A DNA stretch of 64,000 nucleotides from Stenotrophomonas maltophilia (GCF_006970445.1 NZ_CP033877.1:2426750-2490749), one strand, 5' to 3'. Counted from the stretch's first letter, positions 1 through 9,080 are shown. Notes: generated by a model not told the origin, from the letters alone. Numbers and translations are program-made.

Positions 1-1172
1 TGTGCCGCAATCTCCTCGTCGAGCATGCCGCGCAGGCAGACTCCTACATTGGCGCCGCGGGTCAGCAGGCTCTGCGTGCGCGCCAGTGACATCAACCGCG
101 CACACAGGCGCTCGGCATACTCGTCCACGCTGCTGACCGATACACGGGTGCGCCAGGCAATGGCATGGATGGTGGACATGATGTTGCGGACCCGATGCTG
201 CAGCTCGGCCAGCAGCACCGACTGGCGCTCGGCGGCACGCTTGAGATCGTCGATGTCCACGGCGATCGCAAACACACCCGTCACCTCGCCATCGGCATCG
301 CGCAGCGGCGCGGCCGCGACCCGTGTCCAGCGGGCGCGACCGTCCTCATGCAGGTACTGGAACTCCAGCCCAGGCACCACGGTTTCACCGCGCATCGCAC
401 GGGCAATGGCGAAATCTTCCGGCCCAACGGTCGAACCGTCCGCATGCCAGCCACGCCAGCGATGCAGGTTTTCCGCATCGGTCGAGGGCACCTTGCCACT
501 GGGCAGGTAGGCGCGCATCTGGTCGTTGGACAACAGCATGCGGCCGTCCAGATCGACGATGCACAGGCCCACCGGCAGCATCCTGAAGGCCAGCTCCAGG
601 CGCCGTTCGCTCTCGCGCCGCCGCTGCTCCTCGCGCTCGCGTGCAACCAATGCCAGATGCGCGGCAGTGGTCTCGAACATCGTCACCAGCACGCCGTTGA
701 TGCGCCCCTCCTCGCCGCGGATCGGGCTGTAGGTGATGGTGAACCAGATGTCCTCCAGCCGCCCCCGCCGGACCAGCGGATACAGCTTGTCCTCGAAGGT
801 GAGCGTCTCGCCCTGCCAGACCCGGGTATAGAGCGGCCCGTTGATGTGCCAGACCTCGGGCCAGCACTCGCGGGTCGGCTGGCCGAGTCCGCCCGGATGC
901 TTGTCGGCCAGGATCTCGGCATAGCCGTCGTTGTAGAGCTGCACCAGCTGCTCGCCCCACAGCACGATCATCGGAAAACCGTGGGCCAGCATCAGGTCGA
1001 CGGTGGCGCGCAGGTGCGGCGGCCATCGTTCAATCGCGCCCAACGGGGTGGACGCCCAGTCATGGCGGGCGATGCGGGCGGCCATGCCATCCAGGCGCGC
1101 CTGCAGGCGAGGCGCCGGCGGCATGGAACCCCGCGAGGCGGCGGCCTGGAGGCCTTCAATGCGGCGCGACAT
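1..1172 (-). CDS. HWE-family sensor histidine kinase (3' end outside window)
   Basis: This is a signal-sensing kinase, presumably cytosolic because no membrane segment is visible in the ~390 residues seen. The first PAS-like module covers roughly residues 25-180 and has the wording typical of this family (FPMIVLWGEQ, LYNDGYAEIL). A second PAS follows at about 190-300, with VGLCIVDLDG and a C-terminal VDIDDLK. The phosphoacceptor box ELQHRVRN, with His near residue 325, is the HWE/HisKA_2 type. The ATPase domain runs off the left edge. The gene follows the response regulator at 1182-1586 in the same reading frame, with one TGA between them. ATG at 1172 was chosen, but a TTG at 1181 directly after that stop is possible. 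The sensed signal is unknown; PAS domains allow light, redox or ligand sensing. Confidence 0.85.
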   Translation of the reverse strand, partial: MSRRIEGLQAAASRGSMPPAPRLQARLDGMAARIARHDWASTPLGAIERWPPHLRATVDLMLAHGFPMIVLWGEQLVQLYNDGYAEILADKHPGGLGQPTRECWPEVWHINGPLYTRVWQGETLTFEDKLYPLVRRGRLEDIWFTITYSPIRGEEGRINGVLVTMFETTAAHLALVAREREEQRRRESERRLELAFRMLPVGLCIVDLDGRMLLSNDQMRAYLPSGKVPSTDAENLHRWRGWHADGSTVGPEDFAIARAMRGETVVPGLEFQYLHEDGRARWTRVAAAPLRDADGEVTGVFAIAVDIDDLKRAAERQSVLLAELQHRVRNIMSTIHAIAWRTRVSVSSVDEYAERLCARLMSLARTQSLLTRGANVGVCLRGMLDEEIAA

Positions 1173-1181
1173 GCCGCGCAA

Positions 1182-1586
1182 TCAGGCGATGCCCGCAGGG
1201 GCCTGCGGCGTCGCCACCAGTTCGGCCAGCTGCTGGACCAGCGCCTCGATGTGGTAGGGCTTGGTGCAGCGGGGCGTGCAGGCGAAGCGGCTGGGTAGAT
1301 TGTCGTCGTAGCCGGAGGTCAGCATGAACGGCGTGCCGGCCTCGGCCAGGCGATCGGCCAGCGGGTAGACCTGCTCGCCGCCCAGGTTGATATCCAGCAG
1401 CGCCACATCGATGGGATTGTCATCCACCAGCCGGCCGAGCGCCTGCAGGTCTCCGGCCGGCCCCACCACCTGCGCGCCCTTCAGCTCCAGGTAGTCCACC
1501 AGGAACATCGCGATGGCGAATTCATCCTCCGCCACCAGCACTCTCAGCCCTTTCAGGCCCTCAGGTTTGTTGCCCGCTTCCAGCAC
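1182..1586 (-). CDS. Single-domain response regulator
   Basis: This 134-residue receiver protein has no output domain. The acidic pair is in VAEDE (residues 18-22), the phosphoacceptor is Asp65 in LLDINLGG, the switch Thr/Ser is in MLTSGY and the conserved Lys is in CTKPYH. Such receivers usually work with HWE kinases as phosphate sinks, or pass the signal on by protein-protein contact. GTG at 1586 was chosen because a GAGGAG lies about 9 bases upstream and the receiver fold starts right after it. An upstream extension to 1697 is open but unlike a receiver. It is co-transcribed with the kinase at 1-1172, nine bases away. The regulated process cannot be told from this window. Confidence 0.85.
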   Translation of the reverse strand: MLEAGNKPEGLKGLRVLVAEDEFAIAMFLVDYLELKGAQVVGPAGDLQALGRLVDDNPIDVALLDINLGGEQVYPLADRLAEAGTPFMLTSGYDDNLPSRFACTPRCTKPYHIEALVQQLAELVATPQAPAGIA

Positions 1587-1721
1587 GACCCGCGCTCCTC
1601 GATACACGCGGCCCACCTCTGCCGCAACGACCGCAGGATGCGCGAACCGGGCTACAAGGGCGCGTGATGATCGATGAAGATCACGGCCACGGCGCATTCA
1701 CCCCGGCATGCAGCGGCACGT

Positions 1722-3176
1722 TCAGAACGCGCGCTCCCATTTCAGGCTGAGCAGGCTGCGGTCGTGGCTGTACAGCCAGCCGACGTTGCTGTCGATGCGG
1801 GCGTAGCGCAGGCTCAGGCTGGGCACCAGCCCAGCCACGGCCAGACGCTCGCTGCGCACGATGGCGATCAGGTTCTGTTCGTCGTCCTGCCTGCGCGCCT
1901 CCAGCAGCGGACTCCAGGCGTCGTAGTCGCGATGGCGCAGCGACACGAATACGGTGGCCGTGGTGCCACTCCACTGCCGTGCCGCACCCAGCCGCAGGCC
2001 GCGCTGGCGGTAGCCGTTGGCCGGGTCGGCTGCGCTGCTGTCGGTGACATCCAGCCCGGCGAAGACCGTCCAGCGCGGATTGAGCGCGCGGAACCAGGTG
2101 GCATACAGCGATGCCAGCTCGCCGTCGTAGTTGCTGGCCAGGCCCTGCTGTCGATACCGCTGGCGCTTCCAGTCGGCCTCCAGCCTGAGCAGGCTGCGTG
2201 CATCCAGGGCGTACTGCCATTCGCCGTGCACGCCACTACCGCCCTGCAGCGCATGGTTGCCCAGGCCCTGGTAGTCATAGCTGGGGGCCAGCATCACGGT
2301 CTGCCGTGCGCTGCGCCAGCTGTAACCCGCCTGCACGTTGGCATTGAGCTCGTTGTAGGCACTGTGCCCGCGCCATGCCTGACCGAAGGCGAGACCGCGC
2401 ACGTACAGACCATGATGGCCGGCCAACGCCCAGCGCCGTTCCAGGTTGGCGTCGTAGTCCAGGCCGGTGGCGCGCTGCGCTTCGGGCAGCGTGCGTTCGA
2501 TCAGGCAGGTGTCGCCGACACCGAACAGGCAGGTGCGGCTGGCCGAACTGCGGTTGATGTTGTCGCTCCATGCAGGGCCGGCGGACAACGCGCCTTTCCA
2601 GCGCTGGCGCGCCTGCAGGGCACCCAGGTAGCCGTCCACGCGCGCGCGGACGCCGGCCGTGGCCGGATCATCGGCATTGATGCCCGCAGCGATGGCCGTG
2701 AACAACGTGACCGCATCGCGATCGCGCTGGTCTTCCGCATAGACACGCGCCAGCTCGAGGCGGGCCGGCAGGAAATCCGGCTGCGCCGCCAGCAGCGCTT
2801 CGTACTCCTTCGCCGCGCGACGATGGTCGCCGGCCACCCGTGCCAGCGCCCCCTGTGCATAGTGGCGCAGCAGGGGGTCATGCCCCGGCAGTTCGATGTA
2901 CTCCGCGAGGAAGGCAGCGGCGGCCTGCCATTGCTGATGCTGCAGTGACAGGTAGAGGGCCTGGCCGAGATCATCGACGGTGCGCTCCACGCGCAATGTC
3001 TGGCCGTCGATGGTGATGGTCGGCCGCTCCGACTCGGCCTGCTGCAGGCGCTGCTGGTCCTGCTGCTGGTGGCGCAGTTCGGTGCCCTGTTCAAGCACGC
3101 GTCGAAGATCGTCCTGCTGGGCGCGCACATCAGCGGCAGCCAACAGCAGTACGACAAGGAAAATGGAATGGCGCAT
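1722..3176 (-). CDS. Slam-type outer-membrane exporter (DUF560/TPR + beta-barrel)
   Basis: This is a surface lipoprotein assembly modulator (Slam)-like protein of 484 residues, the usual family length. A signal peptide (residues 1-20, ending VRAQ) is followed by an N-terminal helical/TPR domain (about 60-190, with LLAAQPDFLPARLELARVY). A C-terminal beta-barrel ends in the terminal Phe typical of outer-membrane proteins (KWERAF). In known systems Slam moves a TbpB-like substrate across the outer membrane. Here the substrate gene lies directly upstream at 3267-4031, matching the hemophilin/Slam pair of Acinetobacter. The ATG at 3176 is preferred over the one at 3197 because it directly precedes the hydrophobic signal peptide and has a weak GGA upstream. 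It is the last gene of the sigma/anti-sigma/receptor/hemophore cluster. Confidence 0.88.
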   Translation of the reverse strand: MRHSIFLVVLLLAAADVRAQQDDLRRVLEQGTELRHQQQDQQRLQQAESERPTITIDGQTLRVERTVDDLGQALYLSLQHQQWQAAAAFLAEYIELPGHDPLLRHYAQGALARVAGDHRRAAKEYEALLAAQPDFLPARLELARVYAEDQRDRDAVTLFTAIAAGINADDPATAGVRARVDGYLGALQARQRWKGALSAGPAWSDNINRSSASRTCLFGVGDTCLIERTLPEAQRATGLDYDANLERRWALAGHHGLYVRGLAFGQAWRGHSAYNELNANVQAGYSWRSARQTVMLAPSYDYQGLGNHALQGGSGVHGEWQYALDARSLLRLEADWKRQRYRQQGLASNYDGELASLYATWFRALNPRWTVFAGLDVTDSSAADPANGYRQRGLRLGAARQWSGTTATVFVSLRHRDYDAWSPLLEARRQDDEQNLIAIVRSERLAVAGLVPSLSLRYARIDSNVGWLYSHDRSLLSLKWERAF

Positions 3177-3210
3177 GGTCGATCCGTGGTGGTGCATGCA
3201 GCGGGCCGAA

Positions 3211-3242
3211 GCAGGGACTGGCGGATCGCGGCTTGTCCCTGC
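3211..3242 (-). terminator. Intercistronic hairpin between hemophore and Slam genes
   Basis: Eight-base perfect arms (GCAGGGAC at 3211-3218, GTCCCTGC at 3235-3242) enclose a 16-base loop in the 90-base gap between the two genes. There is no T-run, so full termination is unlikely. It could act as a processing or stability element that lets the secreted hemophore be made in excess of its exporter. The stem is seen in the sequence; the function is inferred. Confidence 0.35.
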
Positions 3243-3266
3243 CCTGCCCCGTCAGGGGCGTGGCGA

Positions 3267-4031
3267 TCAGTTCTTGCTGCCGCCGAAGGCGGTGTCGTAC
3301 TGGCTGTTGCCGGCGAACGTGGCGATGCCGGCCAGGGTGGCGGCGTTGGCGCCGAAGAACTGGCCCTGGGTGGCACCGGCAACGGTGCCGTTGGCGGTGG
3401 CGGTACCGGCGAACGAGGCGTTGGCGCTGTTGATGTTGGCGTTGACGTTGATCGCCAGGCCACCACCGGTCAGGCCGCCGAGCAGCTTGCCGCTGCCGAA
3501 GTCCGCACGGAAGGTGCCGGACAGCAGGTTGCTGCCGTTGAACTTGTTCAGGCCCGCGACGCTGTAGGTGGCTACGCCAGCCGGCAGCGTGGTGCCGGCA
3601 CGGTCACCGACGAAGTAGACCTGGCGGTTGTTGAAGCCACCGGCGGCGCCATCCTTGGACCACTCGCCGAACCACACGTCACCACTGCCAACCTTGACGA
3701 AGTTGAAGTGGCCCATGCCGGCATGGCTGCCCGGTGCGCCGGTGATCGGCATGGCCAGCGTGCGCACGGCGGTGCCATTGACGGTGGTGGTGCCCGAGTA
3801 CAGGCTCAGGCCCTGGAAATCGACCGGCTTGGCGTTGGAGACGGTGCCGACGCCGATACCGGCCTTGCCTGCCTGGTGCGGGCCACCGTTGACCTGCGAT
3901 TCGCCGACGGCGACGTACAGCTCGGCGTCGGTCACCGGGCTGGCCGCACCGACGATGTCAGCGGCATGCGCGGCGCCGGCCAGGGCAAAGGTGGCAGCAA
4001 CGGCGAGAACCGAACGGGAGATCATCTTCAT
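3267..4031 (-). CDS. Hemophilin (HphA)-like Slam-dependent secreted heme-binding protein
   Basis: This 254-residue exported protein has a classic signal peptidase I leader (residues 1-23, ending GAAHA|AD) and no lipobox Cys, so a soluble secreted protein is expected. The N-terminal part holds several His residues (GPHQAGKAG, GSHAGMGHFNFV) that could ligate heme. The C-terminal half (about 175-254) reads like the 8-stranded TbpB-type barrel recognised by Slam, including GQFFGANAATLAGIATF near the end. Its neighbours are a Slam exporter downstream and a large TonB-dependent receptor upstream, the same gene set as hphA-hphR-slam2 of A. baumannii. Heme as the ligand is inferred from family and context. 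Only DNA context separates it from other Slam substrates such as those binding transferrin or lactoferrin. Confidence 0.82.
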   Translation of the reverse strand: MKMISRSVLAVAATFALAGAAHAADIVGAASPVTDAELYVAVGESQVNGGPHQAGKAGIGVGTVSNAKPVDFQGLSLYSGTTTVNGTAVRTLAMPITGAPGSHAGMGHFNFVKVGSGDVWFGEWSKDGAAGGFNNRQVYFVGDRAGTTLPAGVATYSVAGLNKFNGSNLLSGTFRADFGSGKLLGGLTGGGLAINVNANINSANASFAGTATANGTVAGATQGQFFGANAATLAGIATFAGNSQYDTAFGGSKN

Positions 4032-4085
4032 GGTATTGCTCCTTGGGTTGTGGGAACTACGGGTACAACGCTTGAAAGCGGGAGG

Positions 4086-7000
4086 TCAGAAGCGCGCGGT
4101 GATGCCGAGCTTGAGCGTGCGGCCCGGCGCCGGCAGCGTGGAGCGCGTGGCCGGGTCGACGTAGTAGCGGTTGCCGAGGTTGCTGCCCACCAGCTCGACG
4201 CTGGCGTGCTCGTTGAAGCGCCAGCGCGCGTATGCATCGACGGTTGTGATGTTGCCCCAGGTGAACGGCACGTTCTGCCACAGCAGGCTGCTGCCACCTG
4301 CCAGCAACCGGTCGCGGTAGGCCTGTAGATCGGGGTTTTCGTGGCGCTGGTAGTGCACGATGCGGCTGCCCAGTTCCAACCGTTCATCGAACAGGCGCGT
4401 ACCGAGCGACAGGTTCACCGACAACTTCGGAATCGCCTGGGTCAGCAGGTAGCCACTGACGAAACCGTCCTGCACGCAGTTCGGCACCAGGCCACGGTTG
4501 GCATCCAGCAGCACGGCCGTGCTTTCGTCGCACACCTCGTTTTCCAGCGTGCGCGAAATACCCAGGTCGGTGAAGAAGCGCCGGTTGTCGAAGCGCGCCT
4601 GCAGCTCGATGCCGCGGATGGTCTGCTTGTCGATGTTGTCGAACAGGAAGTAGGCGTCGCGCTCGATTACGTTGCGGGTCTTGTGCACGTAATAGGCCAG
4701 CTTGACGTCGGCATCGGCGGTGTTTCCGAACAGGCCCGACAGGTTGTGTACGTAGCCCAGCTCGTAGTTGTAGGCATGCTCGGGCTTGAGCGTGTACAGC
4801 GGATTGAGGCTACTGGAGAAAGCGATGGTGCTTTCGAACATGCTGGGGAAGCGCACTGCTTCGCTGTAGCGCAGGTAGACGCGCGCGGCCTTGGACAGGT
4901 TCACCGTGGCCGAGAAAGTGGGCAACCACGCGTGATCGCGGCGGCGGTCATTGCGCCCATCCACCGGCCGCGACTGCATGGTGTTGCCGATATTGCAGAC
5001 CAGGTCGCTGCCGGGGTAGATCGGCAGCACGCCAGGTATGCCCGCCACCACGCCGTTGAGACAGGGGTTGGTCGCACGGGCATAGTTGCCATTGGCATCG
5101 GGCAACCACGGAAGCCGGTGTTCCACCGCCTGCGGCGTCTCGTAGTACGCCAGCAGACCATGCAGTGCATCGTCAATCACCGAACCCATGCCGATGCTCT
5201 CCCAGAACTCGCGTTCGGCCTCCAGTGCATCGATCTCCGCCTGCAGGCTGGCCGGCCGCTCGGGCAGCTCATTGGTCCGGTAGGTGGCCTCCTTGCTGCC
5301 CACGCCCTTGGTCAGCAGCTCCGGGTGGGCCTGCAGGAAGTCGTCGAACGCCCAGTAACGGCTGTAGCGCACGCCGGCGTTGAGGGTCAGGAAATCGACC
5401 GGACGCCATTCGAGGTTGAGATAGCCTTCGCCCTCCTGGCGCCGGCCAGCACGCGGAAACATGCGCCATCCATCGGTCGTGCCGAAGTACGGGTCGCGAG
5501 AACCCAGCTTCTCGTACTGCCAGTTGCCGCCCACGGTCAGGTCCAGCGTGGAATGCAGCGCGAAGCGGTTGCTCAGGGTCAGCCCGGTACGGTCATTGCG
5601 CGCATTGGCCAGTGCGGTGTTGCGCAGGATCGGGCTGACCCCGGGATTCCACGCCGGATTACCCGGTGCGAAATTGGGAAACCCACCGGCGGTGTAGGTA
5701 TCGCTGTCCGTCTCGGTGCGCCACAGGTTGGCGTACAGATCAAGCCAACGGCTGCCGGCCGGCTGGAAGCGGTACTCGAGGTTCCACGCATCGGAATCGA
5801 CCCGACTGAGCGGCCACTGGATGCGCCCATAGTCCGGCGCCGACAGGATGCGCGACGGCATGATCTCGCCATAGTGCGACAGCGTGCGCCGCCAGGTGGC
5901 CTTCAACTGCTGGTCGTCGTTGATCTGCCAGCTCCCCTTGACCAGCCACGATTCCTGTTCGCTGGACGTATTGGGCACCTCATCGCCCGGCTTGAAGTAG
6001 CGCGCCAGCGTGGTGATGTAGTCGATGCCCTGGTACTCGAACTGCTCGCGCGGGTCCTGGTCGTAGTAGCCGCTGCCCTTGCTGCCGGAGAAGTAGTTGC
6101 CGCGCTTGCGCCAGGCATAGGCGGCCATCAGGTCGACGTTGTCGCCACGCACGCCCAGCGCCAGGCGCCAGGCCTGGTCTTCGCCATCGAAGGGGTTGTT
6201 GCCACTGCGCGACTTCACCGGCACCACCAGGGTGCGGTCGTCGTAGGGCGAGTTCGGCGAGCCCTGCGGGAACCCCGGCACCGTGCGGTAATCCTCGCCG
6301 GTGTGCAGGCGAGGCAGGCGCGGCGCCACCGCATTGCTGCTGCCTTCAATCTTCAGCTCCCCGCCGAAGCGCTCACCCGCTTCCACGATGTCATCGACGT
6401 CGATGGTCTTGATCACCAGCGCACCACCGATCCCGCTGCGCACATCGCGCACCAGCCCTGGCCCCTTGATGACCTGGATGCCACCAATCAGGTTGGGATC
6501 GATGTAGTTGCGGTTGCTGACGCCGTTGTAGCCGCGCCAGACCGTGAGCGCCTGCTCGCCACCGTCGATGCTGACCGGCACCCGCCCCGGCCCCTGGATG
6601 CCGCGGATGTTGATGTCCAGCGCGCCGCTGTTGCGCGCATCGCCACTGAACACACCGACCAGATCCTTGACCACGTCGGCCGGGTTGGAGCCGCGGTAGC
6701 GCTCCACCCGGTCGCGCCCCGAATACGCCGTGGTCAGGTCCAGCGCGAACACATCATCGTAGCCGCGCCGATCGCGGGCCTCGCCCCCTTCCGACTGCAG
6801 GCGACCGGCCACGTCCAGTGTTTCGGTCACCCGCACCCCTTCCCCTTCCCCCGCCTCCGCTGCGGCGCGCAGGCTCCAGGTGCCATCCATGCCGCGCTGC
6901 GCACGCACGCCACTGCCGCGCAGCAGCTGTTGCAGGGCCTGCATCTGGCTGTACTCGCCGCTCACCGCGCTGGAACGGCGACCTTCCACCAGATCACTGC

Positions 7001-7208
7001 GGAACACCACCTGCACATCGGCCTGGCGGCCAAAGGCACGCACAGCATCAGCAAGGGGCTGTTCCGGGATGGTGTACTGGCGCAGCGGCGCGACGATCGC
7101 CGGTTGCGCCTGCACGACCGGCACCCAGGCCAGCGGCAGCAATGCAGAGGAGATGGCCAGGGCCAGGACGGTAGCGCGACGGTGACAGGCGGATGCCGTG
7201 GACGGCAT
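4086..7208 (-). CDS. TonB-dependent receptor with N-terminal signalling domain (HphR-like)
   Basis: This 1040-residue outer-membrane receptor has a signal peptide (1-34, ending VVQAQ). An STN signalling domain follows at about 48-105 (YTIPEQPLADAVRAFGRQ), the module that contacts a FecR-type anti-sigma factor. A plug domain lies at about 150-270 and includes LDINIRGIQGPGRVPVSIDG, and a large barrel ends in LGITARF. The start at 7208 has GAGGAG about ten bases upstream. The fecI/fecR-type pair at 7391-8933 lies directly upstream, and the hemophilin-like gene 54 bases downstream. The expected role is to accept heme from the secreted hemophore and to report this inward. Family members take heme or hemophore; heme specificity here is contextual inference. 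Confidence 0.9.
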   Translation of the reverse strand: MPSTASACHRRATVLALAISSALLPLAWVPVVQAQPAIVAPLRQYTIPEQPLADAVRAFGRQADVQVVFRSDLVEGRRSSAVSGEYSQMQALQQLLRGSGVRAQRGMDGTWSLRAAAEAGEGEGVRVTETLDVAGRLQSEGGEARDRRGYDDVFALDLTTAYSGRDRVERYRGSNPADVVKDLVGVFSGDARNSGALDINIRGIQGPGRVPVSIDGGEQALTVWRGYNGVSNRNYIDPNLIGGIQVIKGPGLVRDVRSGIGGALVIKTIDVDDIVEAGERFGGELKIEGSSNAVAPRLPRLHTGEDYRTVPGFPQGSPNSPYDDRTLVVPVKSRSGNNPFDGEDQAWRLALGVRGDNVDLMAAYAWRKRGNYFSGSKGSGYYDQDPREQFEYQGIDYITTLARYFKPGDEVPNTSSEQESWLVKGSWQINDDQQLKATWRRTLSHYGEIMPSRILSAPDYGRIQWPLSRVDSDAWNLEYRFQPAGSRWLDLYANLWRTETDSDTYTAGGFPNFAPGNPAWNPGVSPILRNTALANARNDRTGLTLSNRFALHSTLDLTVGGNWQYEKLGSRDPYFGTTDGWRMFPRAGRRQEGEGYLNLEWRPVDFLTLNAGVRYSRYWAFDDFLQAHPELLTKGVGSKEATYRTNELPERPASLQAEIDALEAEREFWESIGMGSVIDDALHGLLAYYETPQAVEHRLPWLPDANGNYARATNPCLNGVVAGIPGVLPIYPGSDLVCNIGNTMQSRPVDGRNDRRRDHAWLPTFSATVNLSKAARVYLRYSEAVRFPSMFESTIAFSSSLNPLYTLKPEHAYNYELGYVHNLSGLFGNTADADVKLAYYVHKTRNVIERDAYFLFDNIDKQTIRGIELQARFDNRRFFTDLGISRTLENEVCDESTAVLLDANRGLVPNCVQDGFVSGYLLTQAIPKLSVNLSLGTRLFDERLELGSRIVHYQRHENPDLQAYRDRLLAGGSSLLWQNVPFTWGNITTVDAYARWRFNEHASVELVGSNLGNRYYVDPATRSTLPAPGRTLKLGITARF

Positions 7209-7299
7209 GGACAGGAACTCCTCAAGCGGGGCGGGACCATGGGCACGTCCGGTGCCCGGTGGTGTGTCTGGCTTGAGGAGAAACGCTGTTTCGCTCTGG

Positions 7300-7360
7300 C
7301 TATACCTCTATAGACAGCGGGGTGCGACGACTGCCCACGGTTTTTTCATGTTTTTTCATG
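7300..7360. promoter_or_regulatory. Candidate promoter/operator region of the receptor gene
   Basis: The 182-base gap between the anti-sigma and receptor genes holds a 14-base palindrome (CTATA-CCTC-TATAG, 7300-7313). It also holds two perfect head-to-tail copies of TTTTTTCATG (7341-7360). Both lie within 155 bases of the receptor start. A FecI-type sigma target or a repressor site is plausible, but no known consensus was matched. Confidence 0.35.
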
Positions 7361-7390
7361 CGGTTGGTTCATCCATGTTCCGCAGGTGCT

Positions 7391-8347
7391 TCACCACACC
7401 AGCAACGCACCACCGGGTAAGCGCTGAACCCGCAGTCCCGCCTGCGCGGCCACGGCGTCGATGGCCGTTTCCGGTTGCTGCAGATGGAACAGGCCACTGA
7501 CCCGCACGCGTGCGCCCTGCCCGCCCAACACCCAGACCGGGGCGCGCCGGTAGCGGCCGAGATCGGCGATGGCCTGCGCGGCGGGCAGATCGTCGATCGC
7601 CACCTCACCGCGACGCCACGGCGCCATCGCCTCCGGCGCGGCCTGCTGCAGCGGCTGCAGCCAGTGCCCGTCACGGAACGCGCGCAGCTGCCCAGCTCGC
7701 AGGCGCTGCACGTTGCCATCGCCCGGGTGCACATCGACCACGCCCTCGCTGACTTCGGTGGTGATCGTGGCGCCCTGCATCGACACGCTGAACGCCGTAC
7801 CGATATCGCGGATCAGGCCACCGCCGGCCTCGACCTGGAACGGTCGCTGCTCATGCGCCACCTGGAACCAGGCCTGCCCGCGCAGCAGGCGCACGCGCCG
7901 CTGCTGGCCATCGAACGCGAGTGCCAGCGCGCTGCCGGCATCGAGTACCGCCGTGCTGCCGTCGTCCAGCTGCACAACGCGCGGCGCATCGCTGCTGCGC
8001 ACGTCGCTGCGCGCCAGCAGCAACGCGTGCGGTGCGGCCGCGACCAGCAGCACCGCGGCCGCGGCCGAAGCCAGCAGCCACGGCAGGCGGCGGCGCGGTG
8101 CGAACGGTCGCAGCCCCTGCCGATCTGCGGTCAGCTCTGGCAGCGCGGCCAGCACCTCCGGCCCGGCAGCGTCCAACCGCTGCCAGAAGACCTGCTGCTG
8201 GCGCCAGGCCAGCGCATGGCGAGGGTCGGCCTGCAGCCAGCGCTGCAGGGCTCGTTGCTGGCGTTCCGGCAGCGGGCCTGCACTGCACCGGATCACCCAG
8301 CGCAACGCCTGCCTGGCCTGACGCGGCGAGGGTTCGGACGTGGTCAT
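7391..8347 (-). CDS. FecR-type anti-sigma factor
   Basis: This 318-residue inner-membrane regulator has an N-terminal cytosolic domain (about 1-75, family wording HALAWRQQQVFWQRL), one membrane segment near 90-110 and a periplasmic FecR domain. The latter includes VVQLDDGSTAVLDAGSALAL and the C-terminal STN-like part ending ALLVW. It should hold the sigma factor encoded at 8430-8933 until the receptor at 4086-7208 signals ligand binding. ATG at 8347 is favoured over an upstream GTG because family members begin close to it. The gene is followed by the receptor gene, the normal order for cell-surface signalling operons. Confidence 0.92.
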   Translation of the reverse strand: MTTSEPSPRQARQALRWVIRCSAGPLPERQQRALQRWLQADPRHALAWRQQQVFWQRLDAAGPEVLAALPELTADRQGLRPFAPRRRLPWLLASAAAAVLLVAAAPHALLLARSDVRSSDAPRVVQLDDGSTAVLDAGSALALAFDGQQRRVRLLRGQAWFQVAHEQRPFQVEAGGGLIRDIGTAFSVSMQGATITTEVSEGVVDVHPGDGNVQRLRAGQLRAFRDGHWLQPLQQAAPEAMAPWRRGEVAIDDLPAAQAIADLGRYRRAPVWVLGGQGARVRVSGLFHLQQPETAIDAVAAQAGLRVQRLPGGALLVW

Positions 8348-8429
8348 GGTTGTGGCCTGCCGCACCACGAACGGGTGCGCTTTCCTGTTGTGACAACGGC
8401 GGGCGCGATCTGCCCACGGTAATCGCCGC

Positions 8430-8933
8430 TCATCGACGCATTCCCTGCTGCTGTTGCTGGATCAGCAGCGCTGCGCGCAGCACATGCTTGCCGACCAGGC
8501 TCTTGGAGATTCCCAGGCGCGTGGCGATTTCACGCTCACTCAAACCCAGGTAGCGGTTGAGCACGAAGCACTCGCGCACCTGGGCCGGCAGGGCCAGGAT
8601 GGTCTGGGTGATCTCGCGCAGCTGCGCCTGGTCCAGTGCCTGCGCCTCGCCATCACGGCTTGCCTCGGCCATGTCGACGGCGTACTCGGCCATGGCACGG
8701 CGTTCGCGGGCGTCGGCCTGGCTGCGGTTGAGCGCGTGGTGATAGGCCATCCGGTACAGATAGCCGCGCGGCTCCAGGATGGGCGGATCGCCGGGCACGC
8801 TGCTGGCCTTCAGGTACAGGTTCTGCAGGGTGTCCTCGGTACTGGCCGGGTCGAGATAGCGCGCGATGAAGCGAGACAACGCGCGGCGCTCGCGGATCAG
8901 CAGCTCGACCAGCGCCAGGGCATTGGGAGACAT
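8430..8933 (-). CDS. FecI-type ECF sigma factor
   Basis: This 167-residue RNA polymerase sigma factor has region 2 at about 10-75 (STEDTLQNLYLKA, EPRGYLYRMAYHHALNR). Region 4 lies at about 105-160 (LPAQVRECFVLNRYLGLSER) and contains the helix-turn-helix segment IATRLGISKSLVGKHV. It is expected to transcribe the downstream receptor, hemophore and exporter genes when heme is sensed. ATG at 8933 was chosen; the TTG three codons upstream is less likely. I saw no clear Fur box in the 185-base divergent gap to the operon starting at 9119, although iron control would be expected for this family. Confidence 0.92.
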   Translation of the reverse strand: MSPNALALVELLIRERRALSRFIARYLDPASTEDTLQNLYLKASSVPGDPPILEPRGYLYRMAYHHALNRSQADARERRAMAEYAVDMAEASRDGEAQALDQAQLREITQTILALPAQVRECFVLNRYLGLSEREIATRLGISKSLVGKHVLRAALLIQQQQQGMRR

Positions 8934-9080
8934 AGGTGCCAAGGCCGGACCGGGGAATGATGGGCGTGATGGCGACGGTCCGAGCCCGGATTGTAGGCGC
9001 CCCGCCGCGATACCGCACCCCTGTTCAGCGATGTCGCCAGGAGCAGGACCTTCGGCCTATGAAGATTTCGTGAAGACGAT

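Noticed and set aside
4341..7313. A 990-codon frame opposite the heme receptor gene.
   Set aside because: It is an antisense shadow of a well-supported TonB-dependent receptor and has no recognisable motifs.
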